A stretch of 35,967 nt of DNA from positions 48,117-84,083 of the forward strand of contig CP070763.1 of the NCBI GenBank assembly GCA_020349025.1, read 5' to 3'. Source of the DNA: Candidatus Latescibacterota bacterium. GTDB taxonomy: Bacteria > Krumholzibacteriota > Krumholzibacteriia > G020349025. A program made the position numbers and the translations under genes. Of the stretch, positions 25,211 through 33,099 are shown piece by piece. The notes beneath the pieces were generated by a model. That model was not told the origin of the DNA. It searched no databases and saw nothing but the letters and a program-made list of their open reading frames with translations. How positions within the stretch are numbered: position 1 is the stretch's first letter; each line of letters begins with the position of its first letter.

Positions 25211-25813
25211 CTACGAAGCCTCGGTCTTCGCCTCCGGCTCCTTCGCGACGTCTTCCCGCTTCGCTTTCGCTTTCGGCTTCGTGCTGTGTGGCGCCAAGAG
25301 CAGAACCATCGTCCGACCTTCCTGGCGCGGTGGTGCCTCGACTTTGGCGAACTCGGTCAACTCGCTGGCCAGCTGCTCGAGCAGTGCGCGCCCCAGATTC
25401 GTGTGCGCCATCTCTCGACCACGGAAAGTCAGAGTCACCTTCACTTTGTCGCCGTGCTGCAGAAACTCGATGATGTGCTTCTTCTTGAACTCGTAGTCGT
25501 GCGACTCGATCTTGGGTCGCATCTTGATCTCTTTCACCAGCACCTTGTGCTGGCGCTTGCGTGCCTGTCGCTCCTTCTTGGCCTTCTCATACTTGTACTT
25601 CCCATAATCCATGATGCGGCACACGGGCGGCCTGGAATTGGGAGCGACCTCCACCAGATCGAGCCCCAGCTCTCGCGCTCGGGTCAGAGCCTCTCGCGTC
25701 GGCAGGACACCCAGCTGTTCGCCGTCCTCTCCCACGACGCGCACCTCTCGAACCCCGATGCGCTCGTTGATGCGTGGCCCTCGATCCCTCCGGGGATCGC
25801 GATTGCGAAACAT
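25211..25813 (-). CDS. infC: Translation initiation factor IF-3
   Basis: IF-3 keeps the 30S subunit free and checks the start codon and initiator tRNA. The 200-residue protein has the N-domain (I-N-E-R-I-G-V-R-E-V-R-V-V-G-E-D-G), the linker with M-D-Y-G-K-Y-K-Y-E-K, and the C-domain (K-E-I-K-M-R-P-K-I-E-S-H-D-Y). A lysine/alanine/glutamate-rich tail of ~25 residues follows. The start codon is ATG 25813, not the AUU used in E. coli, so classical self-control by start discrimination is unlikely. A leader with an intrinsic terminator precedes it. Confidence 0.97.
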   Translation of the reverse strand: MFRNRDPRRDRGPRINERIGVREVRVVGEDGEQLGVLPTREALTRARELGLDLVEVAPNSRPPVCRIMDYGKYKYEKAKKERQARKRQHKVLVKEIKMRPKIESHDYEFKKKHIIEFLQHGDKVKVTLTFRGREMAHTNLGRALLEQLASELTEFAKVEAPPRQEGRTMVLLLAPHSTKPKAKAKREDVAKEPEAKTEAS

Positions 25814-26003
25814 CGACCTCCCCCGTGGGACGGTCCAGGCTCCTGCCTGCCGCCCCGATGCGAATAGAAAAAGGTAGGCGACGCGTCACCTACCCAAGGC
25901 TGGCCGGTCTGACCAGCACCGTGGGCCCCGTTCGGGAACCCGGCCAGCAGCCTCGCGGGCGCCGCCGGGTGGAAGGTGACACCTCCACTTGCCCGGATCT
26001 AGA
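25814..26003 (-). promoter_or_regulatory. Structured infC operon leader with attenuator
   Basis: The ~190-base leader contains an outer hairpin near 25965-25998. A second hairpin (25900-25947) has 8-bp perfect outer arms and a long inner loop. The terminator at 25864-25894 comes last. The arrangement matches transcription attenuation of infC-rpmI-rplT operons, for example by L20. I do not see the T-box core motif. The ligand or protein is unknown. Confidence 0.6.
25864..25894 (-). terminator. Intrinsic terminator inside the infC leader
   Basis: A 9-bp stem (25873-25894, one G-U pair, loop CGCG) is followed on the minus strand by TTTTTCTATT. It ends about 50 bases before the infC ATG, so it must be bypassed for the operon to be expressed. 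Confidence 0.85.
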
Positions 26004-26009
26004 GCACGA

Positions 26010-26039
26010 GATCTACCGTGGCGGGCATCGCCCTGTCAA
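26010..26039 (-). promoter_or_regulatory. Promoter of the infC operon
   Basis: A consensus TTGACA (26039-26034), 18 bases and TAGATC (26015-26010) lie on the minus strand. The -35 is perfect and the -10 weak (three of six). RNA would start near 26003, just upstream of the structured leader. Confidence 0.55.
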
Positions 26040-26104
26040 CCCCTGCCGCAATGCGCCGATCTAGCTCCAGCCCGGCGTTGAGGATGCCGGGTCCTGGGGG
26101 TAGG

Positions 26105-27955
26105 ATGGCGCGCATGGCACGACTCGACGCCGATCCGGAACGGCACAACGACCCGCTCTACCGCCGCCGCCACAGCCTGGCGCACGTCCTGGCGCAGGCC
26201 GTTCTCGAGCTGCGCCCGGGAAGCAAGCTCGGCTTCGGGCCGCCGGTCGACACCGGCTTCTACTACGACTTCCTCTTCGAGGCGCCGCTCGAGGAGCGCG
26301 AGCTCGCCGAGATCGAGAGGCGGATGCGCCGCATCCTCAAGCGCGGCGTGCGCTTCGAGCGCGAGGAGCTCACTGTCGCAGACGCCGTGCGCCGGCTCGA
26401 CGAGATCGAGCAGCCCTTCAAGGTGGAGTACGCCCGCGATCTGGAGAGCACCCTCGGCGTCGAGCAGATCAGCTTCTATCGCAGCGGCGACTTCATCGAC
26501 ATGTGCGAGGGCCCACACGTGGAATCGACGCGCGAGATCCCGCGTGACAGCTTCCGGCTCGACTCGCTGGCCGGAGCCTACTGGCGCGGCGACGAGCGCA
26601 ATCCGATGATGACGAGGATCTACGGGCTCGCCTTCGAGTCGAAGGCGGCACTCGAGGAGTTCGTCCGCAAGCGCGAGTTGGCGCGCGAGCGCGACCACCG
26701 CAAGCTCGGCGCCGAGCTCGAGATCTTCGCCATCAGCGACGAGATCGGGCGCGGCCTGCCGCTGTGGCTGCCAAACGGGACCGTGCTGCGCGACGAGCTC
26801 GAGCAGCTGGCGCGCGAAGAAGAGTTCCGCGCGGGCTACCAGCGTGTCTCGACACCCCACATCGCCAAGGCGGATCTCTACAGGACGAGCGGGCACCTGC
26901 CGTACTACACCGAATCGATGTATCCACCGATGCAGCTGGACGACGAAGAGGCGTACTACCTCAAGCCGATGAACTGTCCGCACCACCACACGATCTTCGC
27001 GGCGCGGCCACGCAGCTATCGCGAGCTGCCGCTCCGCCTGGCCGAGTACGGCGACGTCTACCGCTACGAGAAGAGCGGTCAGCTTGCGGGGCTTCTGCGC
27101 GTGCGCGGCATGCGCATGAACGACGCGCACATCTACTGCACGCTGGAGCAGGCGCGCGAAGAGTTTGCCGCCGTCATCGACATGCACAAAAAGTACTACG
27201 ACATGTTCCGGCTCACCGAGTTCTGGATGCGACTCTCCCTGCACTCCCCCGACCAGGAAAAGTTCGTGACCGCCGAAGAGCGTTGGGTTTTCGCCGAGCA
27301 ACTGGTGCGCGAGGTGCTGGCGCAGATGCAGGTTCCCTTCGAGGAGCGTGTCGGCGAGGCCGCCTTCTACGGGCCGAAGGTGGACTACCAGGTGACCAAC
27401 GTCGTGGGCCGTGAAGAAACGGCCAGCACCGGCCAGCTCGACTTCATCGCTTCGGAGCGTTTCAACCTGGAGTACGTGGCCCGCGACGGCTCACGCCAAC
27501 GCCCTTGGATCATCCACCGCGCGCCGCTCGGTACGCATGAGCGCTTCGTGTCGTTCCTGCTCGAACATTTCGGCGGCTTCTTTCCCACCTGGCTGGCACC
27601 GCTGCAGGTGGTCCTGATTCCGGTGTCGATGGGGGAACGCTTCGTCGAGTACGGGCGCAAGCTGCAGCGGGTGCTGCACGATGATCTTCTGCGCGCGCGT
27701 TTCGACGACTCGCCCGACAGCTTCGGCAAGAAAATCCGCAATGCGGAGACTCACAAGGTTCCGAACCTCTTCATCCTCGGTCAGAAGGAGATCGACTCCG
27801 GCGCCGTCACCTGGCGCCGGCACGGACAAAGAGAGCATCAACCCTTCTTGCCCTTCACGGCTGCACACCAGGCGTTGCGGACGCTGCGCGAGCGACGCCT
27901 GATGGACAACTTCGAGGACGTCGACGTCCCGGCGTGGTCCGGAGGTGACGCCTGA
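26105..27955 (+). CDS. thrS: Threonyl-tRNA synthetase without the TGS domain
   Basis: ThrRS charges tRNA-Thr and edits Ser-tRNA. Starting at ATG 26105 (or 26114, which has AGGA at better spacing) it has ~616 residues. It begins almost at once with the editing domain H-S-L-A-H (H-x3-H) and D-M-C-E-G-P-H, so the N-terminal TGS domain usual in bacteria is absent. The class II core is complete: zinc ligands Cys in M-N-C-P-H-H-H, His in N-D-A-H-I-Y-C, and His in I-I-H-R-A. Motif 2 is R-Y-E-K-S-G and the anticodon-binding domain is at the end. It is divergent from infC. Its TGA overlaps the next ATG by one base. Confidence 0.95.
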   Translation: MARMARLDADPERHNDPLYRRRHSLAHVLAQAVLELRPGSKLGFGPPVDTGFYYDFLFEAPLEERELAEIERRMRRILKRGVRFEREELTVADAVRRLDEIEQPFKVEYARDLESTLGVEQISFYRSGDFIDMCEGPHVESTREIPRDSFRLDSLAGAYWRGDERNPMMTRIYGLAFESKAALEEFVRKRELARERDHRKLGAELEIFAISDEIGRGLPLWLPNGTVLRDELEQLAREEEFRAGYQRVSTPHIAKADLYRTSGHLPYYTESMYPPMQLDDEEAYYLKPMNCPHHHTIFAARPRSYRELPLRLAEYGDVYRYEKSGQLAGLLRVRGMRMNDAHIYCTLEQAREEFAAVIDMHKKYYDMFRLTEFWMRLSLHSPDQEKFVTAEERWVFAEQLVREVLAQMQVPFEERVGEAAFYGPKVDYQVTNVVGREETASTGQLDFIASERFNLEYVARDGSRQRPWIIHRAPLGTHERFVSFLLEHFGGFFPTWLAPLQVVLIPVSMGERFVEYGRKLQRVLHDDLLRARFDDSPDSFGKKIRNAETHKVPNLFILGQKEIDSGAVTWRRHGQREHQPFLPFTAAHQALRTLRERRLMDNFEDVDVPAWSGGDA

Positions 27956-29001
27956 TGCACGTCCTGCGCCGGATCGGAGCAGGCACCACGTGGCTCGTGC
28001 TTCTCGTCGCCATCGCGACTCCGCTGGCAGCGCAGGAGGTGGGGGAAGCCGCCAGGATCGTCCTGCACGCGGGCGCCCCCTTCGACGGCCCCATCGTGCT
28101 CACCCACCCAGGGGTCGGGACTCCCCCAGAGCGTGCCGACGGCGCACAGCGCGCAGCCGAAGCGGCTTTGCAGGCGCTGCGTGCCGGTCGATCCGCCCTG
28201 GATGCGGCGGTCGCGGGAACCGTGGTGATGGAGGACGATCCGCGTTACAACGCCGGCACCGGGGCCAACATTCGGCTCGATGGCCGCACCATCCAGATGG
28301 ATGCGGCACTCATGACCGGGAAGGGGCGTTTTGCCGCCGTCGCCGTCATCGAGCGCGTCCGCAACCCGATTCGGGTCGTGCACAAGGTACTCGACACGCC
28401 CCACCTCCTCCTCGCCGGAGAAGGGGCGACGCGATTTGCGCATCGAATGGGGTTTGCGGACGTCATCCCTACCTGTGCCGAGGCGGAGGAGAAGTACCGG
28501 CGCCGTGTTGCACGCGTGCGCGAGGCGCTGGCGCAGGGCGCTGACGAGTTCGACTGGCCGGCGCACTGGAACTTCCCGAACCCGCTCCCCGAGACGCTGC
28601 GCGATCTCGCCGAGGGCGGCGACACGGTCGGGACCGTGGTGCGTGCTGCGGATGGCACCTTCGCGGCGACGCTGTCGACGGGCGGCACGTCGATCACGCT
28701 GCACGGGCGTGTCGGCGACGTGCCGATCTTCGGCGCCGGGCTCTACGCCGGAGCGCACGGCGCGGTCGCGTGCACCGGCCATGGAGAGGAGATCATCCGC
28801 CACGCCATGGCGCGCCAGGTCTACGAACGCATTGCCACCGGGAGCGCTGCCGCGCGCGCCGTTCGCGAGGCGGCCGAGAGCTTCCCGTCCGAGAGCTCGC
28901 TCGGCGTCATCGCGCTCGATCGGCACGGCTGGGGCGTCGTCGCCAACCGGCAGATGGGATACGGTCTCGCGGGCCCGGCTCCGGTCGAGGGCCAGGAGTG
29001 A
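27955..29001 (+). CDS. Secreted isoaspartyl peptidase/L-asparaginase (Ntn hydrolase)
   Basis: A plant-type asparaginase that self-cleaves to expose a catalytic threonine and hydrolyses isoaspartyl dipeptides and asparagine. In the 348-residue precursor, residues 1-26 are a signal peptide (R-R, hydrophobic core, A-T-P-L-A-A-Q). The alpha chain holds R-Y-N-A-G-T-G-A-N and M-D-A-A-L-M. The cleavage site is G-G-D|T224-V-G-T-V, and the beta chain has G-D-V-P-I-F-G-A-G-L-Y-A and C-T-G-H-G-E. E. coli IaaA lacks a signal peptide; this one should be periplasmic. It starts at TGATG within the thrS stop, with GGAGG nine bases upstream, so translation is coupled to thrS. Confidence 0.9.
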   Translation: MHVLRRIGAGTTWLVLLVAIATPLAAQEVGEAARIVLHAGAPFDGPIVLTHPGVGTPPERADGAQRAAEAALQALRAGRSALDAAVAGTVVMEDDPRYNAGTGANIRLDGRTIQMDAALMTGKGRFAAVAVIERVRNPIRVVHKVLDTPHLLLAGEGATRFAHRMGFADVIPTCAEAEEKYRRRVARVREALAQGADEFDWPAHWNFPNPLPETLRDLAEGGDTVGTVVRAADGTFAATLSTGGTSITLHGRVGDVPIFGAGLYAGAHGAVACTGHGEEIIRHAMARQVYERIATGSAAARAVREAAESFPSESSLGVIALDRHGWGVVANRQMGYGLAGPAPVEGQE

Positions 29002-29020
29002 CCGCGGCGCCGAAGCGACG

Positions 29021-29047
29021 GCGGCCCGCGCCATCGACGCGGGCCGC
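29021..29047. terminator. Perfect hairpin between asparaginase gene and tRNA-Val
   Basis: A 10-bp GC stem with a 7-base loop lies 20 bases after the rightward stop and 6 bases after the leftward tRNA 3' end. It can serve both strands. No T-run is present. Confidence 0.55.
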
Positions 29048-29052
29048 GAAGC

Positions 29053-29129
29053 TGGTGGGCGATACTGGACTCGAACCAGTGACCTCTTGCGTGTCGAGCA
29101 AGCGCTCTAGCCAACTGAGCTAATCGCCC
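29053..29129 (-). tRNA. tRNA-Val(GAC), with C at position 33
   Basis: A 77-base cloverleaf with encoded CCA. The acceptor GGGCGAT pairs with ATCGCCC and the discriminator is A. The anticodon stem CTTGC/GCAAG encloses loop TCGACAC, so the anticodon is GAC but position 33 is C rather than the near-universal U. The T arm has GGTTCGAGTCC. It lies 43 bases after the tRNA nucleotidyltransferase-type gene. The opposite-strand peptide G-D-T-G-L-E-P-V-T-S is a known tRNA artefact. Confidence 0.88.
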
Positions 29130-29172
29130 TGCGCGCTCCATTCTCTTCTTCGTGCGGACGATGTCAAGGGCC

Positions 29173-30525
29173 TCACGCCGCCGGTGTGGCTCCCGCCGGC
29201 GGCTCGTCCGGATCGGGCGCGAAGTGCTCGCGCACCCATGCGATGGCGCGCTCGCGATCGCGCACGCTCCCCTCCAGCTGCGCGTCTACCAGGGCTCGCA
29301 GAATGACGCCGAGCCGCGGACCGGCTCGGTAGCCGCGCTCGATCAGGTCGTCGCCACTCAAAAGCGGGCGCACCGGGGGCTCCTCCTGCGCCACGCTCTC
29401 CAGCTCGCGGCGACACGCCTCCCAGGTCGTGAGGTCGCCGCGTGACGACAGCGCGTCGAGTCGATGCAGCTCCAGAAGCCGGTCGAAACCCTCCTGCAGG
29501 ATGAAGCGTCGCAGCGTGCTGCGACGCATCTCGCGCACGGAGATGAAGCGCATGTGTTGGCCAATCAGCATTTGCACGGCACTCTGCGTCTTGTTCGGCA
29601 CCCGCAGCCGCTGCATCACCGTCTCGGCGATCTCCTGCCCACGCTTCTCGTGGCCGTGGAACACCCATTGGTCGCCGACGCGCTGGCGCGCGTCCGGCTT
29701 GCCGACGTCGTGCAGAAGCACACCGAGCGCCAGAGCAGCATCCGGCTGCGCAACCGACGCTTGCATGTGCTCCAACATCTGCAGCGTGTGCTCCCACACG
29801 TCCCCCTCGGGGTGGTGGCGTGGCGACTGCTCGCAGCCGCGCAAGCGTTTCACCTCGGGAGCGATGTGATCGAGGAGGCCGGAGTCGAGTAGCAGCGTCA
29901 ACGCCCGTCGCGGCCGCGGCCCCAGGAGCATCGCCAACAGCTCGTCGCGCGCGCGCTCCGCCGCGACCAGGCGGATCCGGTGTGCCTGTGCCACGAGTGC
30001 CTGCCGGGTGGCGGGCTCGATTTCGAGGTCGAAGCGACAGGTGAAGCGGACGGCGCGCAGCAACCGCAGCGCGTCTTCCTGAAAGCGCTGCGCCGGGTCG
30101 CCCACCGCGCGCAGCTGGCGCTGCTCGAGGTCGCGCCGCCCCCCCACGTAGTCGAGCACCTGGCCATCGAGTGGGTTCATCAACAACGCGTTGATCGTGA
30201 AGTCTCGACGCAGAACGTCGGTGCGGGCGTCCGCGGGGTGCACGCTGTCTGGATGGCGCCCGTCGCTGTAGCCTCCTTCGCTTCGAAAGGTCGCCACTTC
30301 GATCCAGCTGTCGGCACAACGGACCTGCAGCACGCCGAACGCACGCCCCACCTCGCGCGTGGATTCGAACAGCGGCGCCGCCTGCTCCGGCGTCGCCGAC
30401 GTGGCCACGTCGTAGTCGAGCGGCTCGATCCCGAGCAGGAGATCGCGCACGCAACCCCCGACCCAGTACGACTCGAAGCCGGCCGCGCGAAGCCGCCGCA
30501 CGACGTCGACCGCCGCGGAACGCAT
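29173..30525 (-). CDS. CCA-adding enzyme / poly(A) polymerase family nucleotidyltransferase with HD domain
   Basis: A class II nucleotidyltransferase that adds nucleotides to RNA 3' ends. The 450-residue protein has the head motif G-G-C-V-R-D (23-28), the catalytic D-Y-D (37-39), R-R-D-F-T-I-N-A-L and R-F-Q-E-D-A-L-R-L-L-R-A-V-R-F. An HD phosphohydrolase domain follows, with W-E-H-T, L-L-H-D-V-G-K-P and F-H-G-H-E-K-R-G. The HD domain favours a CCA-type tRNA nucleotidyltransferase, but PcnB cannot be excluded by eye. Both tRNAs here already encode CCA, so the job would be repair. I chose ATG 30525, with GGAGGTGAG seven bases upstream, over ATG 30549, which has no ribosome site. Confidence 0.9.
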   Translation of the reverse strand: MRSAAVDVVRRLRAAGFESYWVGGCVRDLLLGIEPLDYDVATSATPEQAAPLFESTREVGRAFGVLQVRCADSWIEVATFRSEGGYSDGRHPDSVHPADARTDVLRRDFTINALLMNPLDGQVLDYVGGRRDLEQRQLRAVGDPAQRFQEDALRLLRAVRFTCRFDLEIEPATRQALVAQAHRIRLVAAERARDELLAMLLGPRPRRALTLLLDSGLLDHIAPEVKRLRGCEQSPRHHPEGDVWEHTLQMLEHMQASVAQPDAALALGVLLHDVGKPDARQRVGDQWVFHGHEKRGQEIAETVMQRLRVPNKTQSAVQMLIGQHMRFISVREMRRSTLRRFILQEGFDRLLELHRLDALSSRGDLTTWEACRRELESVAQEEPPVRPLLSGDDLIERGYRAGPRLGVILRALVDAQLEGSVRDRERAIAWVREHFAPDPDEPPAGATPAA

Positions 30526-30656
30526 CTGCAGGCTCACCTCCTCCCCCATCTTAGTTCCAGAGGCGAGCGCCGGCGCACTCGTTCGCGTCCTGGCATGCGC
30601 CTCGCTTGACAGACTACGCCGCGCTGCACGCCGCGCGCGTCTGGATCGGAGACTTC

Positions 30657-31181
30657 ATGGGCGCGACCTGGACCAGCGTGACCCCCTATCTGGGCGTCGC
30701 TGCACTCTTTCTGGCTCTCCTGAGCCTTCTGTTTCTGTTCTTCCTGGCTCGACGCGTGGCGCGCTTCGCCCGCCCCTTCGAGGCCCTGGCGCAGGCCGCC
30801 GAGAGCGCGAGCGTCGGCGACTTGCTCCAGGCTCAGCTGCAAGGGGTCGAGCGCAATTCCCACCGTATCGAGGAGACGCTGGCCTACACACGCCACCTGC
30901 GCACGCAGGCGATGAACGCGCTGCAGGGGATCGGCTTCCTGCGCTACGACGCTTTCGACGACATCCGTGGCCAGCAGAGCTTCTCCGTCTGCATGCTCGA
31001 CGCCCACCAGAACGGAGTTCTCGTCACCAGCATCGCCGGGCGCATGGACTCGCGCACCTACGCCAAGCCCGTGCGCGACGGGCAGTGCGACACGGCGATC
31101 TCCGCCGAGGAGACGCGCGCCATCGGGCTCGCCCGCGAGAGCCTCAGCGAGGCCCACGAGCCGGTCGTGGCCGGCATCTGA
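30657..31181 (+). CDS. DUF4446 family membrane-anchored protein
   Basis: A 174-residue protein of unknown function. An N-terminal membrane helix (about 10-31, Y-L-G-V-A-A-L-F-L-A-L-L-S-L-L-F-L-F-F) is followed by a coiled coil. The conserved DUF4446 core comes next: I-G-F-L-R-Y-D-A-F-D-D-I-R-G-Q-Q-S-F-S-V, then L-V-T-S-I-A-G-R, S-R-T-Y-A-K-P-V and a final I-S-A-E-E. ATG 30657 has GGAG six bases upstream and leaves the membrane helix intact; the in-frame TTG at 30606 has no ribosome site. It diverges from the nucleotidyltransferase gene. Confidence 0.85.
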   Translation: MGATWTSVTPYLGVAALFLALLSLLFLFFLARRVARFARPFEALAQAAESASVGDLLQAQLQGVERNSHRIEETLAYTRHLRTQAMNALQGIGFLRYDAFDDIRGQQSFSVCMLDAHQNGVLVTSIAGRMDSRTYAKPVRDGQCDTAISAEETRAIGLARESLSEAHEPVVAGI

Positions 31182-31192
31182 ATCCACACGCC

Positions 31193-31221
31193 TTCACGAC
31201 GACCCGCCCACCCCCTACAAT
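31193..31221 (+). promoter_or_regulatory. Promoter of moaB and the MFS gene
   Basis: TTCACG (31193-31198), 17 bases and TACAAT (31216-31221) predict RNA starting near 31228, about 36 bases before the moaB ATG. Confidence 0.5.
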
Positions 31222-31263
31222 GGTGCGCCGACGGCGGCGGCGCGAGCCGAATCCGGGAGTGAC

Positions 31264-31788
31264 ATGGGTCTCGAGGAACATCGTGCCCGAGCGCGCGACA
31301 GCGTGGCGGTGTACGTCATCACCTGCTCCGACACGCGCGCGAGCGGCGACGACGCCAGCGGCGCTCTAATCCGCGATGCGCTGCAGGAGGCGGGGCATCG
31401 TGTCGTCGGCTGGTGTCTGCTGCGCGAAGAGGAGCAGACCCTGCGAGACGGCATCCGCGACGTCCTCCAGCGCGTGGACTTCGATGCCGTGATTATCAAC
31501 GGCGGCACCGGGATCGCGCCGCGCGACCGCACGTTCGACATTCTCGCCGAGATGTACGAGCGCACCATCCAGGGGTTCGGGGAACTCTTCCGCTCGCTCT
31601 CCTACGCCGAAATCGGCAGCGCCGCGATGCTCTCGCGCGCCTCGGCGGGCGTCGCCTGCAACAAGATCGTCTTCTCGATCCCGGGATCGCGCGCGGCGGT
31701 TCGCCTGGCGCTCGACCAGCTCATCCTGCCGGAGCTGGGACATCTCGTGGCCGAGATGCGTCGCGCCAGGACGGAGCGTGCCCCCTGA
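31264..31788 (+). CDS. moaB: Molybdenum cofactor biosynthesis protein MoaB/MogA type
   Basis: A MoCF-fold protein that adenylates molybdopterin or otherwise serves molybdenum-cofactor assembly. The 174-residue protein has I-T-C-S-D-T-R near the start, the binding loop I-I-N-G-G-T-G-I-A-P-R-D-R-T and F-S-I-P-G-S. Family length is about 170. ATG 31264 has GGGAG upstream. MoaB and MogA cannot be told apart reliably by eye. No other moa/moe genes are in the window. The next gene starts at or near its stop. Confidence 0.93.
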   Translation: MGLEEHRARARDSVAVYVITCSDTRASGDDASGALIRDALQEAGHRVVGWCLLREEEQTLRDGIRDVLQRVDFDAVIINGGTGIAPRDRTFDILAEMYERTIQGFGELFRSLSYAEIGSAAMLSRASAGVACNKIVFSIPGSRAAVRLALDQLILPELGHLVAEMRRARTERAP

Positions 31789-31859
31789 GCCCGTCCGCGC
31801 CAGCCACTGCCAACGACAACGGAACCGCCGCTGCGCACTGGCGTGGGACCCTGCGCGTC

Positions 31860-33053
31860 ATGTGGTGGACGCAGCTCTTTGCCATCTCCGGCATGGCGCT
31901 GCTACTCCCCTTCCTGCCACTCCTGGTGCGCTCTCTCGGGGTCGAAGCGGACGCCGACGTGCAGCGGTGGAGCGGTGCGATTTTCGCGGCCCCCTTTCTC
32001 TTCGCTGCAATCATGACTCCGGTGTGGGGCTGGGTGGGCGACCGCTTTGGCCGCAAACGCATGGTGGTCCGCGCGCTTCTGGGCCTTTCGATCGCGCTGT
32101 TCCTGATGTCGTTCGCGCGCTCCCCCGGCCAGCTGCTCATGCTCCGCGCCCTGCAGGGGATGGTCTCCGGCTTCATTCCCGCTGCCATTGCGTTGGTGTC
32201 CGCGAGCGCGCCGCGAGAAAGCCAGGGATACGCGCTCGGCACACTCTCTTCCGCACAGGCGGCGGGTGTCGTCGCCGGCCCGCTGTTGGGCGGCGTCCTC
32301 GCCGACCTGGTCGGATACCGCACGCTCTTCTACATCACGAGCGGCGTGGAGCTCGCGGCCGCCGGGGTCGTGTGGCGTTTCGTGCGCGAGCCGCGGCGGC
32401 CGGCGAGCGACCGCGCCTCCAGCTCGGTGCGCGACAACCTGCGCGCAGCGCGCAGGCATCCGATCCCGGTCGTTCTGGTCGGGCTGCTGTGCACGCAGGC
32501 GTCGCTGCTCCTCGTGCAGCCCTTCTTCGCTCTCTTCGTCGAGGCGCTCGGCGTCGCCAGCGAGCGCCTCTCGACGACCACGGGGTTGCTCTTCGGCGTC
32601 ACCGGTGCTGCGATGTCGCTGGCCGCGCCCCTGTGGGGGCGCGTCAGCGACCGCTTTGGCCGCCGGCGAACGGTACTGGTCGCGTTCAGCGGCGGGAGCA
32701 TCACGTTCCTGCTCCAGGGTCTGGTCGCACAAGTCGGCTGGCTCTTTCTCTTGCGTTCGCTCCAGGGGATTCTGGCCGCCGGTATGCTGCCCGCTCTCTA
32801 CTCGATCGTCGCACACTTCACACCGGAGGGTCGCCGCGGCGGCATCATGGCCTTCGGCTCCAGCGCCACGCTCCTCGGCGGGCTCCTCGGTCCGCTTCTG
32901 GGGGGGCAGCTCGCGGCGCTCTTCGGAATGCGTGCGGTGTTCTTCGTCGCGGCAGCGCTCTTCGCCTTGAATGCGCTCAACGCACTGCGTCTGCCTCTCG
33001 ACCGTCGGCCGCGCGAGGTGCGCGCTCGTCGCAGCTGGGAGCTGCCGCCCTAG
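31860..33053 (+). CDS. Major facilitator superfamily transporter
   Basis: A twelve-helix MFS permease, probably a drug or metabolite exporter of the DHA1 type. Motif A occurs in both halves: G-W-V-G-D-R-F-G-R-K-R and G-R-V-S-D-R-F-G-R-R-R. There is a hydrophilic link in the middle (R-E-P-R-R-P-A-S-D-R-A-S-S-S). Substrate cannot be read from sequence. ATG 31860 gives 397 residues and begins in the first helix, cutting the W-R-x-x-L segment that usually precedes it. A CTG at 31785 with GGAG nine bases upstream, overlapping the moaB stop, would restore 25 residues. No ATG, GTG or TTG lies between. Confidence 0.85.
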   Translation: MWWTQLFAISGMALLLPFLPLLVRSLGVEADADVQRWSGAIFAAPFLFAAIMTPVWGWVGDRFGRKRMVVRALLGLSIALFLMSFARSPGQLLMLRALQGMVSGFIPAAIALVSASAPRESQGYALGTLSSAQAAGVVAGPLLGGVLADLVGYRTLFYITSGVELAAAGVVWRFVREPRRPASDRASSSVRDNLRAARRHPIPVVLVGLLCTQASLLLVQPFFALFVEALGVASERLSTTTGLLFGVTGAAMSLAAPLWGRVSDRFGRRRTVLVAFSGGSITFLLQGLVAQVGWLFLLRSLQGILAAGMLPALYSIVAHFTPEGRRGGIMAFGSSATLLGGLLGPLLGGQLAALFGMRAVFFVAAALFALNALNALRLPLDRRPREVRARRSWELPP

Positions 33054-33061
33054 GCTCCGGT

Positions 33062-33082
33062 GGGGCGCGCCGGAGGCGCCCC
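33062..33082. terminator. Hairpin between convergent MFS and VWA genes
   Basis: A 7-bp GC stem with a 7-base loop lies just after the MFS stop and before the VWA stop on the other strand. It could end both transcripts. No T-run. Confidence 0.5.
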
Positions 33083-33099
33083 GACCCAACCCGAGAGGA

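Noticed and set aside
28770..29123. Plus-strand peptide ending G-D-T-G-L-E-P-V-T-S-C
   Set aside because: Its end is the antisense of tRNA-Val and the rest overlaps the asparaginase gene.
30606..30611. Consensus TTGACA -35 (also a TTG start) before the DUF4446 gene
   Set aside because: No -10 follows at 16-18 bases, and the ATG at 30657 has a better ribosome site.
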